Shown: piece after piece, positions 47,265-57,116 of the stretch
Layout of the letters: the number at the start of each line of letters is the position of its first letter
How positions within the stretch are numbered: position 1 is the first letter of the stretch
Assembly (NCBI RefSeq): GCF_013371495.1
Contig: NZ_JABWTA010000001.1
Location: forward strand, 2,330,693-2,394,692
Source of the DNA: Altererythrobacter lutimaris
GTDB lineage: Bacteria > Pseudomonadota > Alphaproteobacteria > Sphingomonadales > Sphingomonadaceae
Direction of reading: 5' to 3'
Length of the DNA: 64,000 nt
The notes under the pieces: model-generated
What the model was told of the DNA's origin: nothing
Seen by the model: the letters and a program-made list of their open reading frames with translations, nothing else
Databases searched by the model: none
Position numbers and translations under genes: made by a program

Positions 47265-47966
47265 GTGGAGCTCACCTTTGCGACCTATAACATCCACAAG
47301 GCCGTTGGTGTGGACGGTCGGCGCGATGCGGACCGCATCATGCGTGTTCTGCGCGAAGTGGATGCGGATGTCATTGCATTGCAGGAGGCCGATCTACGGT
47401 TTGGCTCCCGCGCAAGTGTGCTCCCACGCGCAATGCTCGATGACACGCCTTGGCTGCCGGTCCCCGTCGCAAAACGCCGCCGCAGTCTGGGATGGCATGG
47501 CAATGCCCTGCTGGTTCGGCGTAAGTTCCAAATCCTCGCGGCAGGCGCGCTTGACTTGCCAACGCTTGAGCCGCGCGGCGCTGTATTCGGCGAGATCAGC
47601 GCAGGCGCGCATCGCTTCCGGGTGCTTGGTACACATCTCGATCTGTCAGGTCTGAGGCGGCGCGATCAGATCCGCGCATTGATTGACTGGAATGCGGAGC
47701 GCGAAGAACGCTTGCCAACGGTTCTGATGGGCGACTTTAATCAATGGGGCAGGCTGACCGGAGCGATGCGCGAGTTCGGGATGAGCTGGCAACAACTTGC
47801 TCCAGGACCCAGCTATCCCGCTCAGCGGCCTATCGCGCGGCTCGACAGGATTGTGACGACGCCGGATTGGAGTTGGGTGGGTGGAGACGTCCACCACAGC
47901 ACCACTGCCGCGCAGGCCTCAGACCATTTGCCAGTGTTTGCAAAGCTTGGCCTGCCTAAAAAATAA
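47265..47966 (+). CDS. Endonuclease/exonuclease/phosphatase family protein
   Basis: The 233-residue protein has the EEP-fold metal and catalytic motifs: TYNIHKAVGVDGRRD near 6-20, VIALQEADLR near 38-47, LMGDFNQW near 160 and SDHLPVF near 222. EEP members cut DNA, RNA, phospholipids or inositol phosphates; the target is not evident. Start is a GTG at 47265, after GGAG, because no ATG lies upstream in frame. It starts about 20 bases after the preceding gene. Confidence 0.8.
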   Translation: MELTFATYNIHKAVGVDGRRDADRIMRVLREVDADVIALQEADLRFGSRASVLPRAMLDDTPWLPVPVAKRRRSLGWHGNALLVRRKFQILAAGALDLPTLEPRGAVFGEISAGAHRFRVLGTHLDLSGLRRRDQIRALIDWNAEREERLPTVLMGDFNQWGRLTGAMREFGMSWQQLAPGPSYPAQRPIARLDRIVTTPDWSWVGGDVHHSTTAAQASDHLPVFAKLGLPKK

Positions 47967-48024
47967 TCACAAGCCCAAATATTAGGCAGTAACTCCACCG
48001 GTGTGGCCGGTAATTTCTCGTTAA

Positions 48025-48483
<459 letters not shown>

Positions 48484-48500
48484 TCCAGGGGACTTCACTG

Positions 48501-49877
48501 ATGAACCGCAAAACTCTTTCCTATGCTGCGCTGGCCACCGGTCTCGTGGCTCTGGCGCAGCCGGCACTCGCCGCCGCGCCTGTCGCTGAAGCGGCTGAGG
48601 CTGTCGCAGAAGTTGCAGAGGCCGCCGCGCCTGCTGCTGACGCTGTCTCGCCCGGCACCGCTTACATTTTCAACACGCTGCTGTTCCTGATTGGCGGCTT
48701 CCTCGTGATGTGGATGGCCGCTGGCTTTGCCATGCTTGAAGCTGGCCTTGTCCGCGCAAAGAACACATCGACGCAGTGCATCAAGAATATCGGCCTCTAT
48801 TCGATTGCCGGCCTGATGTTCTGGGTGATCGGCTATTCGATCGCTTATCCCGGCTTTGCTGAAGGCTCGCTCGGTCTCTTCGGTGTCGGCGGCTTCCCGT
48901 ACGACATGCAAGGCGTCGGCGAAGCGGACACGGAAACCGGCTATTCCGTCGCATCCGACTGGTTCTTCCAGATGGTCTTCTGCGCAACGACCGCTTCTAT
49001 CGTGTCCGGCACCGTTGCCGAGCGCGTGAAGATCGTACCGTTCTTCTTGTTCGTCGTTGTGCTCTGCGGCTTCATCTACCCGACTGTTGTCAGCTGGGAG
49101 TGGGGCGGTGGCTATCTCGATAGCGTACACGGTTTCTCTGACTTTGCTGGTTCGACGCTGGTTCACTCAACCGGTGGCTGGGCAGCGCTTGTCGGTGCTC
49201 TCATCATCGGGCCGCGCCTCGGTCGCTACGGCGCAGACGGCAAGGTCAACGTCTTTCCAGGCGCGAACATTCCGCTTGCAACCTTGGGTACGTTTATCCT
49301 TTGGCTTGGCTGGTTCGGCTTCAACGGCGCATCGCAGCTCGCGATGGGCACGGTTGGCGATGTTTCCGACGTTTCGAAGATCTTTGTGAACACGAACATG
49401 GCAGCTGCTGCCGGTGTGGTCGTCGCGATCGTCGCAACGCTGATCCGCTACAAGAAGGCTGACATTACCATGGCGCTCAATGGCGCGCTAGCCGGCTTGG
49501 TTGCTATCACTGCTGAACCGCTTGCTCCGACCGTAACAGGTGCGATCATCATCGGCGGTATCGGCGGCCTTCTCCCGGTCATCTTCGTTCCGATCCTCGA
49601 CAAGCTGAAGATCGACGATGTTGTCGGCGCGATCCCGGTTCACCTGGTTGCTGGTATCTGGGGCACCATGATCGTTCCGCTCTATGGCGACGCGACCTAT
49701 ATGGGCCAGCTCGTTGGCGTCCTGCTCACCGCAGTCTTCGTCAGCATCGCCAGCGCCATCGTCTGGTTCGCTCTCAAGGCCACCATCGGTGTTCGTCCGA
49801 GCGAAGAGGAAGAGATGTCAGGTCTCGATCACGCGGAAATCGGGGTGGAAGCCTATCCCGAATTCGCCCGGACTTAA
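48501..49877 (+). CDS. amtB: Ammonium transporter
   Basis: The 458-residue protein has a signal peptide (cleavage near 25-30), then eleven membrane helices. The conserved pore features are visible: Asp in FSDFAGSTLVHSTGG (residues about 215-229) with the first pore His, and the second His in VHLVAGIWG near 380. It conducts ammonium into the cell and is gated by GlnK. It begins 17 bases after glnK and ends in a terminator. Confidence 0.96.
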   Translation: MNRKTLSYAALATGLVALAQPALAAAPVAEAAEAVAEVAEAAAPAADAVSPGTAYIFNTLLFLIGGFLVMWMAAGFAMLEAGLVRAKNTSTQCIKNIGLYSIAGLMFWVIGYSIAYPGFAEGSLGLFGVGGFPYDMQGVGEADTETGYSVASDWFFQMVFCATTASIVSGTVAERVKIVPFFLFVVVLCGFIYPTVVSWEWGGGYLDSVHGFSDFAGSTLVHSTGGWAALVGALIIGPRLGRYGADGKVNVFPGANIPLATLGTFILWLGWFGFNGASQLAMGTVGDVSDVSKIFVNTNMAAAAGVVVAIVATLIRYKKADITMALNGALAGLVAITAEPLAPTVTGAIIIGGIGGLLPVIFVPILDKLKIDDVVGAIPVHLVAGIWGTMIVPLYGDATYMGQLVGVLLTAVFVSIASAIVWFALKATIGVRPSEEEEMSGLDHAEIGVEAYPEFART

Positions 49878-49964
49878 ATTTAACCAGTTTGGCGGGGAGA
49901 GATTTCTTCTCCTCTCCCCTCTCCCCGCCTCACCTCGTTCCTCCTGCGAACGAACACCTGGAAC

Positions 49965-49998
49965 GGGCCGAAGCTCTAAGAGCTTCGGCCCCTTTTTT
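49965..49998 (+). terminator. Intrinsic terminator after amtB
   Basis: GGGCCGAAGCTCT (49965-49977) pairs with AGAGCTTCGGCCC (49979-49991), leaving a short loop, followed by a T6 run. It lies just past amtB, closing the glnK-amtB operon. Confidence 0.88.
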
Positions 49999-50034
49999 AT
50001 GTGCTGTTGGAGAGGATTGGCTTGAGGCGCGACC

Positions 50035-50562
50035 CTAGTCGCACCAGTCGCGCCATTCCCAAGGACCATCGCCTGAGGCTAGCTTCTTCTCGATCATGTG
50101 GTCAGCGAGATTTTCCACTGTGCCATCCTTATTGACCCGGCGAACTGCGCGCAGCTCGCGGCCATACTGGTCGCGTGGAGCTGAAGCACCGCCGTCCCAT
50201 TCAAACGGCCCGCGATTAAGCCAGCTTTTGAGTTCCCGCTGCGCTAAAATGGCTTTTGTTTTCTCCGCCTGACATGCCCCGGCGATCTCCGGCGCATCAA
50301 AGCCGGTTAATCTGATCCGCCTGGCATTCTGGCCATAGCCGATAGTCACTGTGTCACCGTCGCTCACGCAGTGGAAGGGTCGGCCTCGCTCGCCACACGT
50401 CCCGAATTGCGTGCCTATTGTGCTCCAGTCTTGCGGAGCGATACGCGGGCCAAAGACATACCATGCACCGACCAGCCCGATCGCCAGCACCGGCGTCGTC
50501 CAGCGCATCCAATGGCTCCTGCGCTTGCGGTACTTCCAACGCGCCACGCGATCCTCTTGCAT
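50035..50562 (-). CDS. Thermonuclease (SNase)-like protein with N-terminal membrane anchor
   Basis: The 175-residue protein has one N-terminal hydrophobic helix (about 22-42) followed by an SNase-like domain. Its conserved parts are CVSDGDTVTIGYGQNARRIRLTGFDAPE (near 66-93) and RDQYGRELRAV (near 131), which carry the acidic and Arg residues of staphylococcal nuclease. It may cut DNA or RNA in the periplasm. Start: ATG at 50562 puts the membrane helix at the start; the frame is open upstream but runs antisense to the next gene's promoter. It is divergent from the sulfotransferase. Confidence 0.8.
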   Translation of the reverse strand: MQEDRVARWKYRKRRSHWMRWTTPVLAIGLVGAWYVFGPRIAPQDWSTIGTQFGTCGERGRPFHCVSDGDTVTIGYGQNARRIRLTGFDAPEIAGACQAEKTKAILAQRELKSWLNRGPFEWDGGASAPRDQYGRELRAVRRVNKDGTVENLADHMIEKKLASGDGPWEWRDWCD

Positions 50563-50647
50563 TGCAGTTGCAGTCAGGCAGACTTGCCCGATTGCGCATG
50601 ACCTGCCAATCCTTGGGCTGGGACGCGTCAACAGGGGACTTGAAAGC

Positions 50648-51526
50648 ATGGCAGGACGCGCGCGAACCATCGAAGAATTCATCGCCAATATGGGCGCGGG
50701 GGCGCAATTGCCTGCGCCTGATTACAAACCCTATGAGCCGCAAGACGGCGACGTCTTCATCACCTGTTGGGCGAAAAGCGGCACGACCTTCATGCAGCAA
50801 ATGTTCCATCAATTACGCACGGGCGGCGACATGGACTTTGACGACATCAGCCGGGTTGTGCCGTGGGACGATACCGGCGCGCTGTGCAATTTCGATATGA
50901 CCGCGCCGCAAAACGCTGATCCGCGCGGTTTCAAGTCTCACCGGGACTATGAGCGGCTGCCTGCGGGTATGCGCTATGTTGTGACACTGCGCGATCCGAA
51001 GGAGACCTTTGTCTCATTCTATCGCTTCATGGATGGTTGGCATATCGAACCCGGCGCAATTGCGATGGAGGAGTTCCTGCCTGTCTGGATGTCCGGCGGG
51101 CCGGGCGGGTGCGATTATTTCACGCATTTACTGAGCTGGTATGCGCGACGGAAAGAACCCGACACGCTTTTGTCGACCTATCGTTGGGCGGTGAAGAATA
51201 AGCGCGCCATGATCGAGCGGATGGCTAAATTCATCGGGGTGGAGCTGACACAAGAGCTTGCGGACCTCGTTGACGAGCGGACTACGCGGGCGTTCATGGT
51301 CGAGCACATGGACAAGTTCGATGATGCGATGGTCGCACAAGCGCTGGAGGAGAAAGTCGGCATTCCCGCAGCAAGCGACTCCACCAAAGTCCAGGCAGAA
51401 GGCAGCGATGCGAAGACTGTCCCGGCAGCGATTGCAGCAGAGATCGATGCCATGTGGACGGAGCGCGTTTTTCCAGCGACGGGTCATGCTGACTTTGCTT
51501 CGCTTGCAGCTGAGGTCGATGCCTAG
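50648..51526 (+). CDS. Sulfotransferase
   Basis: The 292-residue protein moves sulfate from PAPS to an acceptor. The PAPS 5'-phosphosulfate loop is WAKSGTTFMQQ (41-51). The 3'-phosphate-binding segment VTLRDPKETFVSFYR is near 117-131, and GFKSHRDY near 98 fits the catalytic His region. The acceptor is not known. PAPS would come from the cysD-cysNC operon, about 36 kb away, and PAP be cleared by cysQ. ATG at 50648 aligns with the family; a longer frame was discarded. Confidence 0.87.
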   Translation: MAGRARTIEEFIANMGAGAQLPAPDYKPYEPQDGDVFITCWAKSGTTFMQQMFHQLRTGGDMDFDDISRVVPWDDTGALCNFDMTAPQNADPRGFKSHRDYERLPAGMRYVVTLRDPKETFVSFYRFMDGWHIEPGAIAMEEFLPVWMSGGPGGCDYFTHLLSWYARRKEPDTLLSTYRWAVKNKRAMIERMAKFIGVELTQELADLVDERTTRAFMVEHMDKFDDAMVAQALEEKVGIPAASDSTKVQAEGSDAKTVPAAIAAEIDAMWTERVFPATGHADFASLAAEVDA

Positions 51527-51591
51527 CTCTTCTCTTCCCTGAAACGCACTTAGCCGCTAAGCGCGCTTAAAGACAGCAGGACAAATGCGCC

Positions 51592-52491
51592 ATGAGCGAC
51601 AGCAGCGACAAGACCACCCTTGCCAAAGCCGAAGTGCTGATCGAAGCGCTGCCATACTTCCAGCGTTATGCGGGCCGCACTTTCGTGGTGAAGTATGGCG
51701 GGCACGCGATGGGCAACCCCGATGCCGCGCGCGACTTTGCGGAAGACATCGTGCTGCTCAAAGCAGTCGGCATCAACCCCGTGGTCGTTCACGGCGGGGG
51801 GCCGCAAATCGGTGCGATGCTGGAGAAACTGGGCGTTGAAAGCACTTTTGTCGATGGCCTACGGGTCACCGATGCGGCCACCGCTGAAGTCGCAGAGATG
51901 GTCCTGTCGGGTGCGATCAACAAGCAGCTCGTTAGCTGGATCGCGGGTGCGGGCGGCAAGGCTATCGGTATTTCCGGCAAGGATGGCGGCCTCGTCACAG
52001 CCACCAAGGCGGAGCGCACCACGCGCGATCCGGAAAGCAATATCGAGAAAGCAGTGGATCTCGGATTTGTCGGCGAGCCGTCGACTGTCGATACTACAGT
52101 GATCGACACCGCGGTCGCCTCCGGCATGATCCCGATCATCGCTCCGATCGCTGCGGGCGCAGATGGCGAGACCTACAACATCAATGCAGACACGATGGCG
52201 GGTGCCATTGCTTCGGCGCTAGGTGCAGCCAGATTATTCCTGCTGACCGATGTGGCGGGTGTCATGAGCAAGGAAGGCAAACTGCTGACGGATCTCACGC
52301 CAGATGACATCGCGAAGCTCAAGGAGGACGGGACTATTTCTGGCGGCATGATCCCCAAGCTCGAAACCTGCGTCTCAGCGGTGGAGGCTGGCTGCGAAGC
52401 AGCAGTTGTGCTTGACGGGCGGGTCGGCCATGCGATGCTGCTCGAATTCTTCACAGCCCGCGGTGCCGGCACGCTGATCCGACAGGGGTAG
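51592..52491 (+). CDS. argB: Acetylglutamate kinase
   Basis: Phosphorylates N-acetylglutamate in arginine synthesis. Signatures: [11 protein letters not shown] near 33-43, [11 protein letters not shown] near 63-73, the substrate block [22 protein letters not shown] near 87-108, and GGMIPKLE near 259. Length (299 residues) is normal. The N-terminal extension suggests the arginine-inhibited hexameric type, which is inference. yggT follows about 80 bases downstream. Confidence 0.96.
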   Translation: MSDSSDKTTLAKAEVLIEALPYFQRYAGRTFVVKYGGHAMGNPDAARDFAEDIVLLKAVGINPVVVHGGGPQIGAMLEKLGVESTFVDGLRVTDAATAEVAEMVLSGAINKQLVSWIAGAGGKAIGISGKDGGLVTATKAERTTRDPESNIEKAVDLGFVGEPSTVDTTVIDTAVASGMIPIIAPIAAGADGETYNINADTMAGAIASALGAARLFLLTDVAGVMSKEGKLLTDLTPDDIAKLKEDGTISGGMIPKLETCVSAVEAGCEAAVVLDGRVGHAMLLEFFTARGAGTLIRQG

Positions 52492-52572
52492 CCCAGCAAG
52501 ACGGGATCAAACTCTGGCCTTTACCGTATTATCTCTGTAATACGGCGCCAATCACATCAAGACAGGTTCGCA

Positions 52573-52866
52573 ATGCAAGCTCTTTACACTCTTTACGACA
52601 TCATCGCGATGCTCACCAATGTGCTGGTGATGCTGATCATCATCCAGTTCATTATCGGGCTGTTGTTTGCGTTTAACGTGGTCAATCAATCGAACGATTT
52701 CCTGATGGCATTCTATAATTCGATCAATCGTTTGCTCGACCCGCTCTTGCGACCGATCCGCAATCTGATGCCCAGCACCGGAGCGATCGATTTCAGTCCG
52801 CTCGTGTTGATTATCGTCTTGAACATCATCCTGATCGTTCTTTCTGGCATAATCCGGAGCGTCTAG
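52573..52866 (+). CDS. yggT: YggT-family membrane protein
   Basis: The 97-residue protein has two membrane helices (about 12-35 and 73-95) around a short soluble part with [28 protein letters not shown], the typical YggT block. The role is not settled; homologs are linked to osmotic stress and envelope or photosystem assembly. The stop TAG shares one base with the start GTG of folD. Confidence 0.88.
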   Translation: MQALYTLYDIIAMLTNVLVMLIIIQFIIGLLFAFNVVNQSNDFLMAFYNSINRLLDPLLRPIRNLMPSTGAIDFSPLVLIIVLNIILIVLSGIIRSV

Positions 52867-53759
52867 TGACAGCCACGCGAATTGACGGGAAGGCGTTCGC
52901 TGCGCGTCTGCGCGAACGTGTAGGCGAATATGCTGCGAGCTTTGAAGAGGCCGCTGGCCGCAAGGCTGGCCTTGCAGTGGTTCTGGTCGGTGATGACCCC
53001 GCAAGCCAGGTCTATGTCGGCAGCAAGGGCAAGGCGACGTTGGCCGCGAATATGGCGAGCTTTGAGCACCGCTTGCCCGCAGACACTTCCTCTGAAGACC
53101 TGCTCGCATTGGTTGAACAGCTCAATCAGGATGAGAGCGTAGACGGTATTCTCGTCCAGCTACCATTGCCGGATCATCTCGACGAGCAATCGATCATTTC
53201 CGCGATCAGTCCTGACAAGGATGTCGATGGCTTCCACGTCATCAATGCAGGCCGCCTTTCAGTCGGGCAGAGCGGTTTTGTGCCCTGCACGCCGCTGGGC
53301 TGCATGATGCTGCTGACAGACCGGTTAGGCGACCTATCCGGCCTGGAAGCGGTCGTCATTGGCCGCTCCAACATCGTCGGAAAGCCGATGGCGCAGCTGC
53401 TGCTTGATGCCAACGCAACCGTCACGATCGCCCATAGCCGCACCAAGGATCTGCCCTCCGTGGTTAAGCGCGCAGACATCGTCGTTGCCGCAGTCGGTAG
53501 GGCTGAGATGGTAAAAGCCGAATGGCTCAAGGAAGGCGCAACGGTGATCGATGTCGGGATCAACCGCTTGCCGCCGGAGCCGGGCAAAGAGAAAGGCAAG
53601 CTTGTGGGCGATGTCGCGTACAACGAAGCGAGCGAAGTGGCGGCGGCGATCACGCCTGTACCTGGCGGCGTCGGGCCGATGACAATCGCGGTACTCTTGC
53701 GCAACACGCTCGTCGCTGCGCATCGCAATGCCGGCCTCACGCCTCCGGAAGACCTTTGA
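52866..53759 (+). CDS. folD: Bifunctional methylenetetrahydrofolate dehydrogenase/cyclohydrolase
   Basis: Interconverts one-carbon forms of tetrahydrofolate with NADP. Signatures: [16 protein letters not shown] near 56-71, [15 protein letters not shown] near 96-110, [14 protein letters not shown] near 118-131 and [17 protein letters not shown] near 162-178. The start is a GTG overlapping the yggT stop by one base. Length (297 residues) is normal. The next gene starts with a TTG that overlaps the folD stop. Confidence 0.95.
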   Translation: MTATRIDGKAFAARLRERVGEYAASFEEAAGRKAGLAVVLVGDDPASQVYVGSKGKATLAANMASFEHRLPADTSSEDLLALVEQLNQDESVDGILVQLPLPDHLDEQSIISAISPDKDVDGFHVINAGRLSVGQSGFVPCTPLGCMMLLTDRLGDLSGLEAVVIGRSNIVGKPMAQLLLDANATVTIAHSRTKDLPSVVKRADIVVAAVGRAEMVKAEWLKEGATVIDVGINRLPPEPGKEKGKLVGDVAYNEASEVAAAITPVPGGVGPMTIAVLLRNTLVAAHRNAGLTPPEDL

Positions 53760-54517
53760 AGCGTTTAGCGCTCCTGATCGGCCTTGCCGCCACGCTCGCC
53801 GCTTGCGGCCAGCAGCGTCCGCGCATTCCCGACAGCGTCATCAATCGCGCGCTCGCAGGCGCTCCGGGTGAAGCCCAGCCCAGCGAAGTCGTGAAGGCAG
53901 AGCTGGAGTTTGCGCGCGCGGCCCGCGACACCGGCCAGTGGACCGCGTTCCGCTCTTTCGCAGCACCCGGCGCGATCATCCACGGCCGCAATGGGCCGAT
54001 TGTAGCTGACCCGTGGCTCGCGAGCCAGTCGAACCCAGAGAAGGCGGTACAATGGGAGCCTCGTGCAGTCTGGATGAGCTGCGACGGGGCGCTGGCTGTC
54101 AGCTCAGGCCGTTTCGTCGATCCTGAAGGACTTGTCGGAACCTATGTGACCGTGTGGGAGCGGCAGAGCGACCGGTCCTACAAGTGGACTTACGACATTG
54201 CCGCTCCGGACAACCCGCAGCCGCCCGCCCGTCAACCACTTCCGGATTTGGGTCCGGAAGACATCGTAGTCACGCGCATGGACTCGATCCGCGGCCTCGT
54301 CGCGCATTGCCCGCGCTCAGGCGAGGATGTGCCCGCGGCGCCTGCCGTCACCATCACCGATGATGCGTCGCAAGGCGGCAAGATGTCACGCGATGGGACG
54401 CTGCGCTGGCGCTGGGAGCATAACGGCCCGGGCGAGCGGCGCGTGGTGGTCGACTGGCTAACACCCGGAAAATGGGAAACGGGCCTCGATCAGGCTCTTC
54501 CCGCGCCGGAAGAATAA
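53756..54517 (+). CDS. Hypothetical lipoprotein overlapping folD
   Basis: No family recognised. The product, 253 residues from a TTG at 53756, starts with [16 protein letters not shown], a lipoprotein signal with lipobox Cys at 17. The mature part has no membrane segment and is rich in Pro and charged residues. The frame is open further upstream, but that stretch lies inside folD and lacks the signal. TTG with four-base overlap to the folD stop makes the start translationally coupled. marC follows after 17 bases. Confidence 0.7.
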   Translation: MKRLALLIGLAATLAACGQQRPRIPDSVINRALAGAPGEAQPSEVVKAELEFARAARDTGQWTAFRSFAAPGAIIHGRNGPIVADPWLASQSNPEKAVQWEPRAVWMSCDGALAVSSGRFVDPEGLVGTYVTVWERQSDRSYKWTYDIAAPDNPQPPARQPLPDLGPEDIVVTRMDSIRGLVAHCPRSGEDVPAAPAVTITDDASQGGKMSRDGTLRWRWEHNGPGERRVVVDWLTPGKWETGLDQALPAPEE

Positions 54518-54534
54518 GATTAGAGGGCCGGTCC

Positions 54535-55158
54535 ATGACCGAGCTTTTCATCTCTGCCTTTATCACGCTGTTCGTAGTGATTGACCCGCCCGGCTGTGCG
54601 CCTATCTATGCGGGCCTCACCAAGGGTGCGACGCAAAAGCAGCGCACTTCTATGGCTTTGCGGGCAAGCGCCATTGCGACAGTCATCCTGTTGTTCTTTG
54701 CTCTGCTGGGCGAGGAATTGCTCGACGCGCTCCATATCGAGCTCGACAGCTTCCGCATCGCAGGCGGCTTCATGCTGTTCTGGATCGCATTCGAGATGGT
54801 GTTCGAGAAGCGTCAGCAGCGCCGCGAGGAACGCGCCAACAAAGTCGCCGCAACACCCGAAGTCGAAGACGTTTCCGTCTTTCCCATGGCTATGCCGATG
54901 CTGGCAGGTCCGGGCGCGATTGCCGCGATCATGCTGCTAATGAATGAAGCGGACACGACAGAGGAAACGCTGGTGGTGCTTGGTGCTCTGGGCGCAGTGC
55001 TGTTGATCACAGCGATTGCTCTGGTGGCGGCGGGACCGCTGATCAAGCTGCTCGGCGACCGCGTCGAAGCGGTCATCACGCGCCTGCTGGGCGTGCTGCT
55101 CGCAGCGCTTGCCGCGCAATATGTGATCGACGGGCTGAAAGGCAGCTTCGGGATTTGA
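54535..55158 (+). CDS. MarC-family membrane protein
   Basis: The 207-residue protein has six membrane helices and the MarC/UPF0056 blocks FVVIDPPGCAPIYAGLTKG near 12-30 and FPMAMPMLAGPGAIAAIMLLM near 115-135. The family was linked to antibiotic resistance but its function is unknown. Start: ATG at 54535. It follows the lipoprotein gene closely and may be in the argB-yggT-folD cluster. Confidence 0.88.
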   Translation: MTELFISAFITLFVVIDPPGCAPIYAGLTKGATQKQRTSMALRASAIATVILLFFALLGEELLDALHIELDSFRIAGGFMLFWIAFEMVFEKRQQRREERANKVAATPEVEDVSVFPMAMPMLAGPGAIAAIMLLMNEADTTEETLVVLGALGAVLLITAIALVAAGPLIKLLGDRVEAVITRLLGVLLAALAAQYVIDGLKGSFGI

Positions 55159-55236
55159 GGGTGCTGCGGGCGTCTGTGTTGGATGCCCGCTAACGACCCA
55201 ATTGCGGACGTTCGTGCATTCTGCGATCATCCTTCA

Positions 55237-55734
55237 ATGCTCAAACCAATTTTCATCTCATTGCTCGCGTTGTTCTCGGTTGCGAACATCGGTCAGCAAG
55301 GCTGGGATGATCGCACAGCATTCATTTATGCGACGGTCGAACACTCCGAATGGTGTCCTGCCGGCAATGTCCAGCTAGACCTTCGAACTGGCGAGTTTGT
55401 CCTGACGGAGCGTGCTGATCGAGAAAACTGTCAGGACCCGGATATTGAGAGGCCAAGCCGAAAGGGAAACTTGAAAACGAATGACCTGCAAGCGTTGCGT
55501 AGAGCATTCGATCTAGCTCAACGCGAAGGGCTTGAAGCGAAAATTTGCCAAGAGGGCGGCAAGCCAGACTACATCATCATTTCAAATGGCGGTTTGCCAA
55601 CTTTGGTCGTGACCACTGGTTCAGCTACGGAACATGCTCCTGATAGACTTGAGTGCTGGAGCAAACCCGCGACGGCGTTGCACGATTTGCTGGAACCGAT
55701 TTTCGATCCATACAGGGATGAACTCAGTAATTAG
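55237..55734 (+). CDS. Hypothetical exported protein
   Basis: No family recognised. The 165-residue product has a signal peptide ending near SVANIGQQ (about residue 17). It contains four Cys residues (WCPAG, NCQD, ICQE, ECWS), which could form two disulfides after export. The coding sequence reads as lower in GC than its neighbours. Start: ATG at 55237; the open frame before it lacks an export signal. It stands alone before a repeat-bearing intergenic region. Confidence 0.6.
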   Translation: MLKPIFISLLALFSVANIGQQGWDDRTAFIYATVEHSEWCPAGNVQLDLRTGEFVLTERADRENCQDPDIERPSRKGNLKTNDLQALRRAFDLAQREGLEAKICQEGGKPDYIIISNGGLPTLVVTTGSATEHAPDRLECWSKPATALHDLLEPIFDPYRDELSN

Positions 55735-56051
55735 CCCTGCGTCCGTTTCCCACCCCATTTCCAGACATTTCCTACTTTATGTGCGTTGCGTAAGTTGGGA
55801 GCGCATCTTTGAATACCTCGATCACCCCTCGCATGAGCGGGGAAATGCTCATTGGAGTTTTGAAAAAATAGGAAAAGTGTCAACTTTGTTGGAAAGGCAA
55901 AAAACGGCGGAATTCTTAGGGATTGAGGCCGATTTAGCGAAGTTGACAGGTGTCAACTTTGTCAACTTTGTTGGAAGGACTTCGGGAAGTGCTTTGCATG
56001 GCGAATTTACCGCTCGGTTCGGGGCCGGTTCAGGCTTGAGGCGCGATCCAT
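55735..56051. other. Intergenic region with repeats
   Basis: About 317 bases without a gene. It contains a CCCCTC-GCAT-GAGCGGGG hairpin (55825-55842), two copies of the motif GTCAACTTTGTTGGAA (55879-55894 and 55961-55976), and a palindrome AGTTGACA-GG-TGTCAACT (55941-55958). The GC content falls and rises sharply along it. No reading frame is convincing. Confidence 0.65.
55877..55976. repeat. Tandem-like GTCAACTTTG repeats with a palindrome
   Basis: GTGTCAACTTTGTTGGAA occurs at 55877-55894. TGTCAACTTTG at 55951-55961 runs into GTCAACTTTGTTGGAA at 55961-55976. The first of these also forms the right arm of AGTTGACA-GG-TGTCAACT at 55941-55958. The pattern suggests a dispersed intergenic repeat family or a multi-site operator. 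Confidence 0.55.
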
Positions 56052-57113
56052 ATGTCCATGCTTAAGCGCTTTCTCGCATCGGCTTTCCTGATGGTATACG
56101 CAAACATAACCTCTGCGGCGCAAGCCCAGCCGCTGCCTGACTGGAGCCTTGCCGAACTAGAGGCCGCAATTGCCGACAAGGAGCTTGGCAAAATCCGCGC
56201 TGTCGCAATCGAGCAAGCAGGCGAAGCGGTCTATCGAAAGCGCTTCGATGACGAGCCAATGGGCGATCCGGTTGATATCAAGTCCGCGGGTAAGTCGATT
56301 ACAGCGATTGCTGTCGGCATGGCGATCGATGACGGCGCGTTGTCAGGCATCGATGCAAAAGTGTGGCCGCTCTTGGGATCAAGCCGAGGCGATGCGGCTG
56401 CAGATATCACGGTTGCAGACCTGCTCGGCATGTCGTCAGCGCTCGATTGCAACGATTGGGAGCGCAAGTCTCCCGGTCAGGAAGAAAAGATGTACCGCCG
56501 CCGTGTCTGGCGCGATTTCGCGCTCGATCTGCCTTTGCGCGAATTTGCTCGCGATGCTGACGGGGATGGGCCGTTTTCCTACTGCACGGCCGGCGTGTTC
56601 CTGCTGGGCCAGGTGGTTCAAGAAGCCACGGGCGAACGCTTCGATGCCTACGTCCAGCGGCGATTGTTCGATCCGCTCGGCATTGATGGCGCGATCTGGC
56701 GCAAGTCCAGGTCCGGAGAGATCCAGTCAGGTGGCCAGCTTACGATCTCTGACGACGCCTTGCTCAAGATCGGGCGGCTAGTGCTGGGCAAAGGCCAGTG
56801 GCAAGGCGAGCAGCTCGTCTCTGAGGACTGGATCAAGCACATGCTGACAACGCGGCATCAGCTTGGCGAGCATGTCTATTACAGCAATCTGTGGTGGTCG
56901 ATTCCGCTGCGCGCTGGCGGGGGATATACCGGCGCGGTCATGATGAAAGGCAATGGCGGCAATATGGTCGCGCTCGTTCCTGCCTATGACGCGGTGCTTG
57001 TTGTACAGACAGAGAATTACAACAAGAAAGACGCAGAGCGGTACGCCTTTACGGCCATGACGACTTTGCTTGGTAGCCTCGAGCCGGCAGCGCAGTCTGC
57101 GGCAAAGCCGTAG
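56052..57113 (+). CDS. Serine hydrolase, class C beta-lactamase-like
   Basis: The 353-residue protein has a signal peptide (cleavage near SAAQAQ, 21-26) and the penicillin-binding fold. The active-site SxxK is SAGK at 78-81. The second motif, normally YxN, is YCT at 177-179, an odd variant. A GNGG near the C-terminus sits where a KTG or HxG is usual. It could be an esterase or peptidase rather than a beta-lactamase. No ampR regulator lies beside it. Confidence 0.8.
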   Translation: MSMLKRFLASAFLMVYANITSAAQAQPLPDWSLAELEAAIADKELGKIRAVAIEQAGEAVYRKRFDDEPMGDPVDIKSAGKSITAIAVGMAIDDGALSGIDAKVWPLLGSSRGDAAADITVADLLGMSSALDCNDWERKSPGQEEKMYRRRVWRDFALDLPLREFARDADGDGPFSYCTAGVFLLGQVVQEATGERFDAYVQRRLFDPLGIDGAIWRKSRSGEIQSGGQLTISDDALLKIGRLVLGKGQWQGEQLVSEDWIKHMLTTRHQLGEHVYYSNLWWSIPLRAGGGYTGAVMMKGNGGNMVALVPAYDAVLVVQTENYNKKDAERYAFTAMTTLLGSLEPAAQSAAKP

Positions 57114-57116
57114 CGC

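Noticed and set aside
55825..55842. CCCCTC-GCAT-GAGCGGGG hairpin resembling a CRISPR repeat core
   Set aside because: It occurs once, with no regular repeats or spacers and no cas genes in the window.
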